Assembly (NCBI GenBank): GCA_903831005.1
Contig: CAIKWA010000151.1
Location: 1 to 35,698, forward strand
DNA: 35,698 bases
Origin: an uncultured Opitutia bacterium
GTDB taxonomy: Bacteria; Verrucomicrobiota; Verrucomicrobiia; Opitutales; UBA953
Direction: 5' to 3'
Position 1 is the first letter of the stretch. Every line of letters starts with the position of its first letter. Positions 25,560 to 35,006 of the stretch are shown here, in pieces. The notes beneath the pieces were generated by a model that was not told the origin of the DNA, searched no databases, and saw only the letters and a list, made by a program, of their open reading frames with translations. The translations under genes and the position numbers were made by a program.

Positions 25560-27776
25560 TTAGAGGGGGAGGGGCTGGCCAAGGGCGGACTCGAAGAAAC
25601 GCACGCGCTTCTCCCGCATTTCGTTGGCTTCCCCCGCTCCGTGATTGGCGCCCGGAACGACATGGAACTCGAACTGATCCTTCTTGCCAGCCGCGAGTAA
25701 TGCGTCGCGGAAATCATAACTACACTTTACGTCGACGTTGGTGTCGGCTTCGCCGACGGACAGGAAGAGCCGTCCACGCAGGTTACCTGCGTAACGTGCG
25801 CAGGAGTTCTCTTCATACCAAGGGCCGACGGGGTAGCCGAGCCATTGTTCATTCCACCAAAGCTTATCAATACGGTTGTCGTAGCAGCCGCAGTCGGCGG
25901 CGCCGGCCTTATAAAAGTCACCGTGAAGGAGGACGGCATGGGCGGTATTCTGGCCGCCAGCCGACCCGCCGAAGATACCGACTCGGCTGAGGTCCATGTT
26001 AGGTTCAATTTTGGCGAGGGAACGCATCCACGCGATACGGTCAGGGAAGCCGCCGTCCTTGAGGTTACGCCAGCTAGCTTGGTGGAATTCTTTACCACGG
26101 TTGTTGGTCCCTCGGCCGTCCAACTGCACGACGTAGAAACCTCGCAAGGAGAGTTCGCGGTGATTGCGATTCCACCAGTTAAAGGATCGGGGTGCGAAGG
26201 AGCCATGCGGTCCGGCGTAGATGTTCTCGATGACGGGATACTTCTTCTTTGGGTCGAAGGGGTGTGGGCGCGTCACGACGCCCCAGATGTCAAACTTGCC
26301 TTCGCGGTCTTTGGCCACGAACGGAGTGGTTGGCGTCCAGCCTGCTTTCTTTAGAGGCCCGAGGTCACCCTCGCCTAATTTGGCGATGACACGCCCATTG
26401 ATGCCGCTGCGCAAGGTATAGGTCGGCGGTTGGTCGACCGTTGAGGCGGCATCGATGAGGGTGCGACGATCGGGTGAGAATGTCGCCTCATGATGACCAT
26501 TCGAAGGGGTGAGGTCGATGATGCCCTGCCCGTCGAGGCCGATTCTGCAGAAATGCTGATGATACGGATTTTCGCCGGGATTACGACCGAGGGCGATGAA
26601 GGTAACTGTGCCAGCTTTCTCGTCGACTTTAAGGACTTCCTTCATGACCCAACGACCTGAAGTGATGGCAGTGACTGTCTTACCGTTCAGGAGGTCGACG
26701 CCATAGAGGTGGAGCCAGCCGCTGCGCTCCGAAAGCCAAAGGGTACGGGCCTCGCTGAGGTCGTATCGATAGCGGGTGGCGAAGGAATAGACGAACTTCG
26801 GATCTTCTTCAGAGAGGAGTCGTCGCCAGAACTTACGAGAGGTGTCGTATTCGATGACGCCATGCCCAGTGAAACCGCGGTGGATAAATTCCGTGAGGAG
26901 TCGGCGTGAATCGCCTGACCAATCCAGTCGCTCGGTGCTGTAGCTCTGCGGCAGGACTTCCGCAGGTGGTCGACTCCCAGATTTACTTTCGATGGAAAAG
27001 ATCCAAGGGGTGCGCTCAGTCCGGTCATCGCCAGGTTTGTCGTAGTTAATCAGTTTCTTCGTCTGTTTAAGTGTGTCGGTGACGCTGTACTGACGAACGG
27101 GCACAGTACGCTCCCGCCAGAGTGCGAAGTGTCGACCATCCGGGGACCAAGAGATTGGCCCGACCCAACCATCCTTTCCGGCGACACCATCCTGGGTGAG
27201 TTTGGTTTCGGTGTCGGACTTCTTTCGCTCAATCAGCACCACGTTACCCGTACGCAGCTCGACCCTAAAGTCGCCAGTAGGCGAATCAGCCCCCGTTTTG
27301 GAAAAAGAGAGGCGTTTGGATTCGCCGGGACCTCTCCCGGTGCGCTCGGGGGTTGCCGCTTCCATCTTCTTTCCTACCGCCACTGCCGTCAGTCGTTGGT
27401 TGGTCTCAAGAATCCATGCCGCGTCTTCGGCCTCTAGGCGGAGGCGCCCATCGTCGAGCGCAATCACGTGGGTGAAAGGCCACTTACGAGGCGTGACGGT
27501 ACGTTTTGTAAGGACCGAAAGAACCGCCGCTACCTTCGGATGATCAAAGGCAGGTTTAGTCTCGCCGGTGGCACAATCGACCAGTCTCCAAGAAATGGCC
27601 GGGCCTTCTTTCCAGGAATAGACCAAGAGCCTTCCAGACTCTGACCAGCGGACGTTCTCGGGTCGGCTTAGTTGGGCGGGCCAATACCAAGCGTCATACT
27701 GTTTCTGCCATTCAGCAGCGAGGTTAGCCTGGGCTAAGGCGAACAGGGGCGCCAACAGTAGGAGGCGAAGCAGCAT
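25560..27776 (-). CDS. Secreted S9 family prolyl oligopeptidase / dipeptidyl peptidase IV-like
   Basis: Signal peptide MLLRLLLLAPLFALAQANLA; DPPIV-like beta-propeller; catalytic GIFGGSAGGQNT, SVGEADTNVDV, PGANHGAGE. Confidence 0.9.
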   Translation of the reverse strand: MLLRLLLLAPLFALAQANLAAEWQKQYDAWYWPAQLSRPENVRWSESGRLLVYSWKEGPAISWRLVDCATGETKPAFDHPKVAAVLSVLTKRTVTPRKWPFTHVIALDDGRLRLEAEDAAWILETNQRLTAVAVGKKMEAATPERTGRGPGESKRLSFSKTGADSPTGDFRVELRTGNVVLIERKKSDTETKLTQDGVAGKDGWVGPISWSPDGRHFALWRERTVPVRQYSVTDTLKQTKKLINYDKPGDDRTERTPWIFSIESKSGSRPPAEVLPQSYSTERLDWSGDSRRLLTEFIHRGFTGHGVIEYDTSRKFWRRLLSEEDPKFVYSFATRYRYDLSEARTLWLSERSGWLHLYGVDLLNGKTVTAITSGRWVMKEVLKVDEKAGTVTFIALGRNPGENPYHQHFCRIGLDGQGIIDLTPSNGHHEATFSPDRRTLIDAASTVDQPPTYTLRSGINGRVIAKLGEGDLGPLKKAGWTPTTPFVAKDREGKFDIWGVVTRPHPFDPKKKYPVIENIYAGPHGSFAPRSFNWWNRNHRELSLRGFYVVQLDGRGTNNRGKEFHQASWRNLKDGGFPDRIAWMRSLAKIEPNMDLSRVGIFGGSAGGQNTAHAVLLHGDFYKAGAADCGCYDNRIDKLWWNEQWLGYPVGPWYEENSCARYAGNLRGRLFLSVGEADTNVDVKCSYDFRDALLAAGKKDQFEFHVVPGANHGAGEANEMREKRVRFFESALGQPLPL

Positions 27777-27821
27777 ACACGAGTTGATGGCCGGTCTCGG
27801 GCAGACTCAACCTCGCAAACT

Positions 27822-30800
27822 TCATTTCTTCGATTTCTCTGGTTTGGCTTTGGTGGCTTTGGGCTTCAGACCAGAGAGATAGGCCACCACATCTCGGATT
27901 TCCGTGGGCGTCAGGATGCCGAGCATCGGCGGCATGATGGAGACAGGGGGCGTACGCGAGCTAATGGCCGCGACGGCGACTTTCTGTGTTTTGCCGTCTG
28001 GTAGCCTTAAATCGAGGGACTTTACGCCTTCCTTCAGGACGCTACCTGCCAGGATCGTCCCGTCCTTGAGGACGACGGTCTCGATGCCATAGCCAGTCAC
28101 GATTTTAGCGGAGGGTTCGACCAGTGATTCGACGATTTCGTCCTTCGTGCGTTGGGCGCCGATGGTGCGGAGTATCGGACCCACTTCGCTGCCTTCGTCA
28201 GAATCGACGCGATGGCAGCCGATACAGTTGGCACCAAGATGCCCGTTGATGACGGCCTTACCCCTGAGTACATCGCCCCCCTCGGTGAGGAGCTCGTAGG
28301 GAATCTCCGCGGTGGCCATCTTGAGTCCACCCTTGGTCCCATTGGCGAGGTACTTCTGTAGGTTCTGGGTGAGTTCGGTGGAGTCAGCTTCCTTCGCTAG
28401 GAGGAAGACCTCAAGTTTGAGTCCGGCGTCCAATTTGCGGGCGTTGAGGCGTTCGACTAGTTCGCGCAGGAGCTTGGTTGAGGCGGCGTCGGTGCGACCG
28501 CGCAGCGCCATCACCACGGCCTGCTTTTCGGGCATCTTGGCGACTTTGGAATCAATCACCGCACGTGCCACCTCGAGGGCGATGCCGGTGTCGCGGCTGA
28601 AAATCTGGTGGAACGCTTCGATACGGACCGACGATGGATTACCTTCGCCGGCCGCAGCGCGAAGCGTGCGCAAAACGGTTTCGTGGTCGGTCGTCTTTCG
28701 GCCTAGGAGTCGGAGAGTCTGAAGGCGCACACTGGGGGCCGCCTTGAGGTCTTCGGCGAGTGCCAGCAGGACGGGGAATGGCAAGTTTAACTCATATTTA
28801 ACCATCAACTCCAAGACCGCAGTGCGTTCGGAGGGGTGGACGATGGCGAGGAATTCGTCTTGGCGTCTCTGTAGGCTCTGCCTGATGGCTTCCGTGTCTC
28901 GAGGAGCGTACGGCTTGGCGGTGCCATCGATGAGATCAAGGATGGGCGGACGATCAAAGAAGAGCAGAGCCTTCAAGGCTTCGGCGCGAAAGGGGGCCGC
29001 GGCAGGTTGCTGTAAGGTCCAGCTCACCAGTCGTTCGAGCGACGCGGCGTCACCTTGGCGAAGGTTGGCGTTAAGGGCTCGGCGTGCGGCCTGCTTAGGT
29101 AGCTTCGGGTTTAAGAAGGCCTGGGCGAGAGCTTCTTGGGCGGCTAAGACGCCTTCATCATCGTGGATACCTCGGGCGGCTTCATTGACGACGTCTGGAT
29201 TGGGGTGGTCGAGTAGCTTGCCTAGCAAGGGGGACTGTTGACGTGCGAGTGCGAGGGTCGCGAACGTGGCCTTGGCGCCGCTCTCACGTAACGCCAGAGC
29301 CAGAAGTTCCGCAGAAGTCTGAGTGCCCGCTAGACCGCTGACGAGACCATGTCGTAGCCAAGGTCGGCGGAGGTCCGCTTCAACATCACGCCAGAAGGCG
29401 CTAGCCTCCGTTTTGCCACCTAATTTACCTAGCGTGATACCCGCCTGGGTGCGGACCCGCAGGTCCTCATGGCCGAGCTGCTCGGTGGCCTTGGCGACTA
29501 AGCCATCGGTCGGCCGTGCTTCACTGAGCACTTTAAGGGCCTGCACGCGAATCTCTCCGTCATGGTCGTCCAGCAGGGTTAAGCACGGCGCGGCATCCTG
29601 AATCTTACCGAGGCGTAATCCCATCCCGTAACCCCAGATGGCATGAATCCGGGCGAAGCGGGGAGCATCTGTTTTTTTCGCCAAAGTGAGTAGATCATCC
29701 CAAGCACTCAGTCGGTGAAGACGAATCGAGGCGTTCACCCGAACGCGTTGGTCTCGGTGACTGAGGAGGCTGAGAAGTTCCTCCTTGGGGACCGCGACCG
29801 AAAAAGGTTTCGCAAGGATTCCTTCGGAGGACTTATCCACGTTCGGGGCTACATCGAATCGCCAAATTGCGCCTTTTCCGTCCAGCGGGTAACCACCGAT
29901 CCAGTCGGCGAGGTAAGCTTTACCGTCGATCCCCCAGGCCATGCCAATACCCATGATACCGGTGCTGACAGTTCGGAGATTCGTCTGTCGGAAGGAATCC
30001 CGCTCCGACTCTAAGGTGAAGGCGTCCATCTTGCCTTTGGGGAACTGATTGAGAAAGAAGTGGCCGCGCTGTTCTCCATCGATGGCATGACCAGGTTCGT
30101 ACAGGAAACCGGCGGGACCATCGGAGTAATTGGCGATGGGCGGGATGATGGCCAGAGGTTGGTCTGGCTGACCTTTCGGCATCCATAGGTTCTCTTTCAT
30201 CCAGCGGCTCTCGGTCTTCTGATATTGATGTTGGTTGCGCCATCCTGAGTCGGAGCCTTCTAGTAAATAGACAAGGCGCTCCCGCTCCTTGGGTTGGTCG
30301 GCATCGTTGTCGACGCCGATGACGTTGCCCAGATCATCGAAGGCAATCTCTTGGATATTCCGCACGCCGTGGGCGAAGACCTCGAAGTTTGTGCCATCGG
30401 GTTCGCAGCGGACGACGGCACCTTGGTGGGGGTAGGAGAAGCGCTTCCGTTCCTTGCTGGTGACGTTCAGCCCTTTATCTCCGATGCTCCAATAGATGCG
30501 CCCATCAGGTCCGAGTCGGAGTCCGTGCATGTCATGACCAGCATAGGCGATGTGAACGCCGAAGCCGGTGGCGACGAGTTCCTTGAGGTCGGCCACGCCA
30601 TCACCGTCGGTGTCCTTCAGGCGCCAGACATCAGGGATTGCGGTCAGGTAGACCCATCCGTCGAAGTAAAGCACGCCGGCGGCGATACCAGAAATAGGGG
30701 AGTTGAAGCCTTCGGCGAAGACAGTGATTCTGTCGGCGATACCGTCATGATCAGTGTCGGAGAGCTTGTAGATACGTTCTTTGTGGAAGGTGAGGTCCTG

Positions 30801-31133
30801 CCAGTCGATCGAACCGTCCTTATTGTGATCCTTGAGGCCTCCCCGTGCTTGTTTCATTACCCCAGGCGCCAGCATGCGTTGGTAGAAGGCCAGTTTTTCT
30901 TCGATTGAGGTCAGAGCGACGTCATCGGTTGTCCACGTGGCGTGTTCGCGGATATCGAGGTCTCCAGCTTTGCGCCGGGTCGTCGATGAGACGTAAACGT
31001 TGCCCGCTTCATCCACGGTGCAGGCGGTGGGGTCGGGGACGTTAATCTCGCCCGACCACTTGAACGGCTTCACCTCGGCGCCGAGTACGGCGATTGAAGC
31101 GACGAACAACGCGAAAGCGGAAGCGAGGGGCAT
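27822..31133 (-). CDS. PVC-type haem-binding CxxCH protein (membrane-bound dehydrogenase domain, HEAT-like repeats, C-terminal cytochrome c)
   Basis: ATG 31133: MPLASAFALFVASIAVLGAEV signal; propeller GLRLGPDGRIYWSIGDKG, VFAHGVRNIQEIAFDDLGNVIGVDND; HEAT-like LGHEDLRVRTQAGITLGKLGG; haem motif GANCIGCHRV. Confidence 0.9.
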   Translation of the reverse strand: MPLASAFALFVASIAVLGAEVKPFKWSGEINVPDPTACTVDEAGNVYVSSTTRRKAGDLDIREHATWTTDDVALTSIEEKLAFYQRMLAPGVMKQARGGLKDHNKDGSIDWQDLTFHKERIYKLSDTDHDGIADRITVFAEGFNSPISGIAAGVLYFDGWVYLTAIPDVWRLKDTDGDGVADLKELVATGFGVHIAYAGHDMHGLRLGPDGRIYWSIGDKGLNVTSKERKRFSYPHQGAVVRCEPDGTNFEVFAHGVRNIQEIAFDDLGNVIGVDNDADQPKERERLVYLLEGSDSGWRNQHQYQKTESRWMKENLWMPKGQPDQPLAIIPPIANYSDGPAGFLYEPGHAIDGEQRGHFFLNQFPKGKMDAFTLESERDSFRQTNLRTVSTGIMGIGMAWGIDGKAYLADWIGGYPLDGKGAIWRFDVAPNVDKSSEGILAKPFSVAVPKEELLSLLSHRDQRVRVNASIRLHRLSAWDDLLTLAKKTDAPRFARIHAIWGYGMGLRLGKIQDAAPCLTLLDDHDGEIRVQALKVLSEARPTDGLVAKATEQLGHEDLRVRTQAGITLGKLGGKTEASAFWRDVEADLRRPWLRHGLVSGLAGTQTSAELLALALRESGAKATFATLALARQQSPLLGKLLDHPNPDVVNEAARGIHDDEGVLAAQEALAQAFLNPKLPKQAARRALNANLRQGDAASLERLVSWTLQQPAAAPFRAEALKALLFFDRPPILDLIDGTAKPYAPRDTEAIRQSLQRRQDEFLAIVHPSERTAVLELMVKYELNLPFPVLLALAEDLKAAPSVRLQTLRLLGRKTTDHETVLRTLRAAAGEGNPSSVRIEAFHQIFSRDTGIALEVARAVIDSKVAKMPEKQAVVMALRGRTDAASTKLLRELVERLNARKLDAGLKLEVFLLAKEADSTELTQNLQKYLANGTKGGLKMATAEIPYELLTEGGDVLRGKAVINGHLGANCIGCHRVDSDEGSEVGPILRTIGAQRTKDEIVESLVEPSAKIVTGYGIETVVLKDGTILAGSVLKEGVKSLDLRLPDGKTQKVAVAAISSRTPPVSIMPPMLGILTPTEIRDVVAYLSGLKPKATKAKPEKSKK

Positions 31134-31137
31134 CGAC

Positions 31138-31269
31138 TTAACCGATGAGCAACAGATGGAGTTCCTTTGGTCCGTGGGCACCGATGCGCTTCAATACCTT
31201 GGCCGTCGCCAAGCCGACCTTGGGGGTCAACTGGTCGACGAAGCAAGGGACGAAGAGAGAGACGAGCAC
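31138..31269 (-). pseudogene. Remnant of a lutABC lactate-utilisation operon: LutA N-terminus joined in frame to LutC C-terminus
   Basis: GTG at 31269 to TAA at 31138: MLVSLFVPCFVDQLTPKVGLATAKVLKRIG-AHGPKELHLLLIG. First ~30 aa match LutA/YkgE-type N-termini (M+VSLFV.C.VD......VG.AT...L.RLG); the last ~13 aa match the LutC/LUD-domain C-terminal (G.HGP+.LHV+L). Not in the ORF track (<60 aa). Confidence 0.65.
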
Positions 31270-31273
31270 GGGA

Positions 31274-33466
31274 TCAGCGCAGGAACGCTTCGTGGAGGCC
31301 GCCGTCGACGGTGATGACCTGTCCGGTCGTCTTGCTGAGGCGGTTGGTCACGAGTAGGAAGTAGGCTTCAGCCTGGTCGGCGGGGGTGATGGGGTTCTTC
31401 GTCAGGGTGCGATCGGCGTAGAAGCGGGAGAGCTTCGTGGTCAGTGAATCGGTCGCCTCATCATCGGTGTAGGGAATATTGTACTTCGCAAGTGACGCGA
31501 TCACTCGGTCGCGTGGGAACATCGCCGAACCCTGCACAACGGTGGCTGGGGCCACGCCGTTGACGCGGATAAGGGGGGAAAGCTCCATGGCCATCTCGCG
31601 GACGAGGTGGTTGGCGGCAGCCTTGGAGGTATCGTAGGCGACGGAACCCTTCTTAGCCACGGCGGCGTTGGCGCTGGTGGTCAGCACGAGGTTGCCGCGG
31701 AGACCCTGTTCCTTCCAGGTCTTGAAGGCTTCGTCGGCGACGAGGTAGCTGCCGGTGACGTTGAGGGCGAAGGTGAGGGCCCACTTGTCGTCCGGGATGT
31801 GGCCAGTGGTGTCCGGAGAGACGAAGATCCCGGCGGTGACGCAGATGGAGTCGAAGCCGCCGTAGGCGAGCGCGACCTGGTCGAGCATCTTGCGGATTGA
31901 GGAGCGATCCATGATGTCACCCGAGAGACCGATAGCCGGACCGCAGTTGGAGAGACCCGTGCCAGCGACGCCGATGCCAGAGCCGAGCTTGTCGGTGATT
32001 TCCTTGGCGGTGCCTTGGGCCGCTTCGACGTTCTTGTCGACGCACACGATATGGGCGCCTTCCTTGACGAGGCGATGGGCGGTCTCCTTGCCGATGCCGG
32101 AACCAGCGCCGACGACGATGATGACCTGTCGGGCGAGTTCCTTCTCGGCCGGCATGCGCTTCAGCTTCGCTTCCTCGAGCAGCCAGTACTCGATGTCGAA
32201 GGCTTCCTGCTGAGGCAGGGCGATGTACTGGTCGATGGCTTCGGCGCCGCGCATGACTTCGACGGCGCAGTTGTAGAACTCGGCCGTGACGCGGGATTCG
32301 GACTTATCCTTGCCCCAAGCAATCATGCCGAGGCCGGGGATGAGAACGACCGTCGGGTTAGGGTCGCGCATCGCCGGGGAGTTCGGGCGCTTGCAGGCAT
32401 TATAATAAGAGGCGTAGTCCTTGCGGTATTGTTCGAGCGCGGCGGCCAGCTTGGTCTGCAGTGCGACGGCGTCTTCGGTCTGAGGATTCCAGTTCACGTA
32501 GAGCGGCTTGATCTTCGTGCGGAGGAAGTGGTCAGGGCAGGAGGTACCGAGCTCAGCGAGGCGAGGGGCGTCCTTCGAGTTCACGAAGCGAAGGATCTTC
32601 TCGTCGTCCTGGACGGTGCCGATGAAGCGCTTCTCCTTCGAGACCTGGCCACGGAGCCAAGGCAAGATGGCGGCGAAGGCCGCATGGCGTTTATCCGTGT
32701 CGAGGGTCTGATAGAGCGCGCCGCCGAAGGCCTTGGCGTCGCCGCCTTTGGCCTGGTACTTGGCGTCGATATAGGCCGCGGCCTGCTCGATCATCGAGAG
32801 GGTCAGTTCATAGCAGACCTTGTCGTCGTCGTCCCAGGAGATGAAGCCATGCTGGCCCATCATGATGGCCTTGATGGCGGGCTGCTGGCGGGAGATGTCC
32901 TGCATGGCGAGGCCGAGCTCGAAGCCTGGACGCATCCACTTCAAGTAGGCCATCTTACCGGCGAAGATCTCCTTGGTCAGCGCTTCGCAATTCTTCGAAG
33001 CGGCGATCGAGATAATCGCGTTGGGGTGCATGTGGTCGACATGCTTGCCGGGAAGGAAGCTGTGAAGAGGGGTGTCAATCGACGACGCGCGCGGGTTCAG
33101 GTTGAAGGTGGCGTGGTTATACATCGCGACCATGTCGTCTTCGGCCTGGGACTTGAGGCCCTTGTCGGTGCGAGCCGCATAGGACTTCTGAAGGCCGACG
33201 AGCTTGTCCTGATAAAGGGAGGAGAAGTTCTCGCGGTTGCTGGTGCGGAGGTCGCCGCCGGAACCTTTGACCCAGAGGACTTGGGTGTCGGTACCGGTCA
33301 GGGGGTCCTTCTCGATAATCTTGGAGGAGGTATTGCCGCCACCGGTATTCGTGATGCGCTGGTCGGCTCCGAGTTTGTTGGAGCGATAGACCAGACGGCC
33401 GACCGGATCGAGCTTCGCAGCTTCGGCATCGTTCCAGAGGTGAGAGACGTACTTGTAGTTGGACAT
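31274..33466 (-). CDS. Bifunctional rhamnulose-1-phosphate aldolase / short-chain dehydrogenase (RhaEW/YuxG-like)
   Basis: N-terminal class II aldolase (NTGGGNTSSKI, VKGSGGDLRT, HMHPNAIISIA, MGQHGFISW); C-terminal SDR (IIVVGAGSGIGKETAHRL, LTTSANAAVAKKGSVAYDTSKAAANHLVR, GQVITVDGGLHEAFLR). Confidence 0.93.
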   Translation of the reverse strand: MSNYKYVSHLWNDAEAAKLDPVGRLVYRSNKLGADQRITNTGGGNTSSKIIEKDPLTGTDTQVLWVKGSGGDLRTSNRENFSSLYQDKLVGLQKSYAARTDKGLKSQAEDDMVAMYNHATFNLNPRASSIDTPLHSFLPGKHVDHMHPNAIISIAASKNCEALTKEIFAGKMAYLKWMRPGFELGLAMQDISRQQPAIKAIMMGQHGFISWDDDDKVCYELTLSMIEQAAAYIDAKYQAKGGDAKAFGGALYQTLDTDKRHAAFAAILPWLRGQVSKEKRFIGTVQDDEKILRFVNSKDAPRLAELGTSCPDHFLRTKIKPLYVNWNPQTEDAVALQTKLAAALEQYRKDYASYYNACKRPNSPAMRDPNPTVVLIPGLGMIAWGKDKSESRVTAEFYNCAVEVMRGAEAIDQYIALPQQEAFDIEYWLLEEAKLKRMPAEKELARQVIIVVGAGSGIGKETAHRLVKEGAHIVCVDKNVEAAQGTAKEITDKLGSGIGVAGTGLSNCGPAIGLSGDIMDRSSIRKMLDQVALAYGGFDSICVTAGIFVSPDTTGHIPDDKWALTFALNVTGSYLVADEAFKTWKEQGLRGNLVLTTSANAAVAKKGSVAYDTSKAAANHLVREMAMELSPLIRVNGVAPATVVQGSAMFPRDRVIASLAKYNIPYTDDEATDSLTTKLSRFYADRTLTKNPITPADQAEAYFLLVTNRLSKTTGQVITVDGGLHEAFLR

Positions 33467-33505
33467 GTTTGTTACGTGGAAAGTGAGAGGTGTGAGTAAG
33501 GGGTT

Positions 33506-34975
33506 TTATGATTTCTTTAAACCATTAAACTTCGCGTGAGCGGCGGCCCATGTGGACGTCGGATTAGGTTTGTAAGTCACTACCTCAAAGGAGTTTCTGA
33601 CGACCTTACGTAATTCATCCAGGTTCTTGAGCTCCTTCATGGCGATGGCTTGGACGAGAATGTTCCCGGCGGCCGTGGCTTCGACCGGTCCAGCAATCAC
33701 TGTGCGACCTGTGGCGTCTGCCGTGGCTTGGTTGAGCAGCGCGTTGCGGCAGCCGCCGCCGACGATGTGGAGTCGCTTGAGCTTACGGCCGGTCAGTTTC
33801 TCCATGCCGTCCAGCTCGACGCGATAGAGGAGCGCGAGCGACTCGAGCACGCAACGGGCGATCTCGCCGTGTGTCTTCGGTACTGGCTGCTTAGTCTCGC
33901 GGCAGAAGGCTTGGACCTTCGCGACCATGTCCCCGCGCTTGGCGAAGCGAACGTCGTCTGGACGGATGAACGAGCGAAGCGATGGAGCTTTGAGCGCAAG
34001 CTTCACGATTTCACCGTAGTCGGAGACTTCACCTTTCTCCATCCATTCGCGACGGCATTCCTGCAGCACCCAAAGACCGACGAGATTCTTGAGGAAGCGC
34101 GAAGTACCACCGAAACCGACTTCATTGGTATACTTGGCCTTACGGACGGTCTCATTCACGAGCGGCTTGGGGAGTTCGAGTCCGATGAGCGACCAGGTGC
34201 CCGAGGATAGGTAAGCCCAATCGTCGCCCTTGGTAGCCGGGACGGCGGCGACGGCGGCGGCGGTGTCGTGGGCACAGGTCGTTACTATCTCTGCCTTGCC
34301 GAGTCCGGTTTCCTTGGCGAGATACGGCAGCAACTTGCCCAGCTTCACGCCAGGAGCGACAGGCTTGGGGAAGATGTGCTTCGGGATGCCGAGCTTCTTC
34401 AGCACCGGCCAAGCCCAATCGCGCTTACGGGTATCCCAGCACTGACTGCCGGAGATCAGGGTCTCTTCGGCGCGAGCCTTGCCGGTCAGAAGCCAGGTGA
34501 TGTAGTCGCCGATGAGGAGAAATTTGTCCGCGAACTGGAGCATCTCGGGGCGGTTCTCGGCGTCGTCGAAGAGCTGGTAGAGAGTATTGATTGAGATCGA
34601 GGCGATGCCCGTACCTTCGAAGATCTCCTTCTGGGAGAAGCGGCGCATGGCCAGTTCGTAGGATTTGAAGCTGCGTTCGTCGCGATAAGTGAAGGGGAGC
34701 GAGAGCAAGGGGCCATCACCTTTGAGCAGGACATAGTCGACGCCCCAAGAGTCACAGGCGATGGACTTGATTGGGCCGAGCTTGGCGCCCTTGGCCAGAC
34801 CGATACGGATTTCGCGGAAGATGCGGATGATGTCCCAGCGGAGGGTGCCGTTGGCGGTGATGGCACCGTTGGAGAAACGATGGATCTCCTTCATGGTGAA
34901 TTTCCCGGCCTTAAGCTGGCCGAGGATAACGCGGCCAGATTCGGCTCCGAGGTCGATGGCGAGGTAATTGGACAT
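33506..34975 (-). CDS. rhaB: Rhamnulokinase (FGGY carbohydrate kinase)
   Basis: MSNYLAIDLGAESGRVILGQL, IRIGLAKG..IKSIACDSWGVDYVLL, YLSSGTWSLIGLE, LHIVGGGCRNALLNQATADATGR. ATG 34975 preferred over TTG 34981. Confidence 0.92.
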   Translation of the reverse strand: MSNYLAIDLGAESGRVILGQLKAGKFTMKEIHRFSNGAITANGTLRWDIIRIFREIRIGLAKGAKLGPIKSIACDSWGVDYVLLKGDGPLLSLPFTYRDERSFKSYELAMRRFSQKEIFEGTGIASISINTLYQLFDDAENRPEMLQFADKFLLIGDYITWLLTGKARAEETLISGSQCWDTRKRDWAWPVLKKLGIPKHIFPKPVAPGVKLGKLLPYLAKETGLGKAEIVTTCAHDTAAAVAAVPATKGDDWAYLSSGTWSLIGLELPKPLVNETVRKAKYTNEVGFGGTSRFLKNLVGLWVLQECRREWMEKGEVSDYGEIVKLALKAPSLRSFIRPDDVRFAKRGDMVAKVQAFCRETKQPVPKTHGEIARCVLESLALLYRVELDGMEKLTGRKLKRLHIVGGGCRNALLNQATADATGRTVIAGPVEATAAGNILVQAIAMKELKNLDELRKVVRNSFEVVTYKPNPTSTWAAAHAKFNGLKKS

Positions 34976-35006
34976 GGTCAAAGGGGGTAGGGGAGGGGTA
35001 AGAAGG

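Noticed and set aside
31134-31181. N-terminal extension MPTDQRNSICCSSVKS of the PVC-type cytochrome protein in the ORF track
   Set aside because: It overlaps the lut remnant in another frame; a proper signal peptide starts at ATG 31133. PTDQ...CC is vaguely LutA-like, but the frame ending in HGPKELHLLLIG explains the sequence better.
32015-33499. 494-aa plus-strand ORF opposite the bifunctional rhamnulose aldolase gene
   Set aside because: Antisense shadow ORF of a high-GC coding region; low-complexity acidic composition, no recognisable motifs, while the opposite strand has strong homology.
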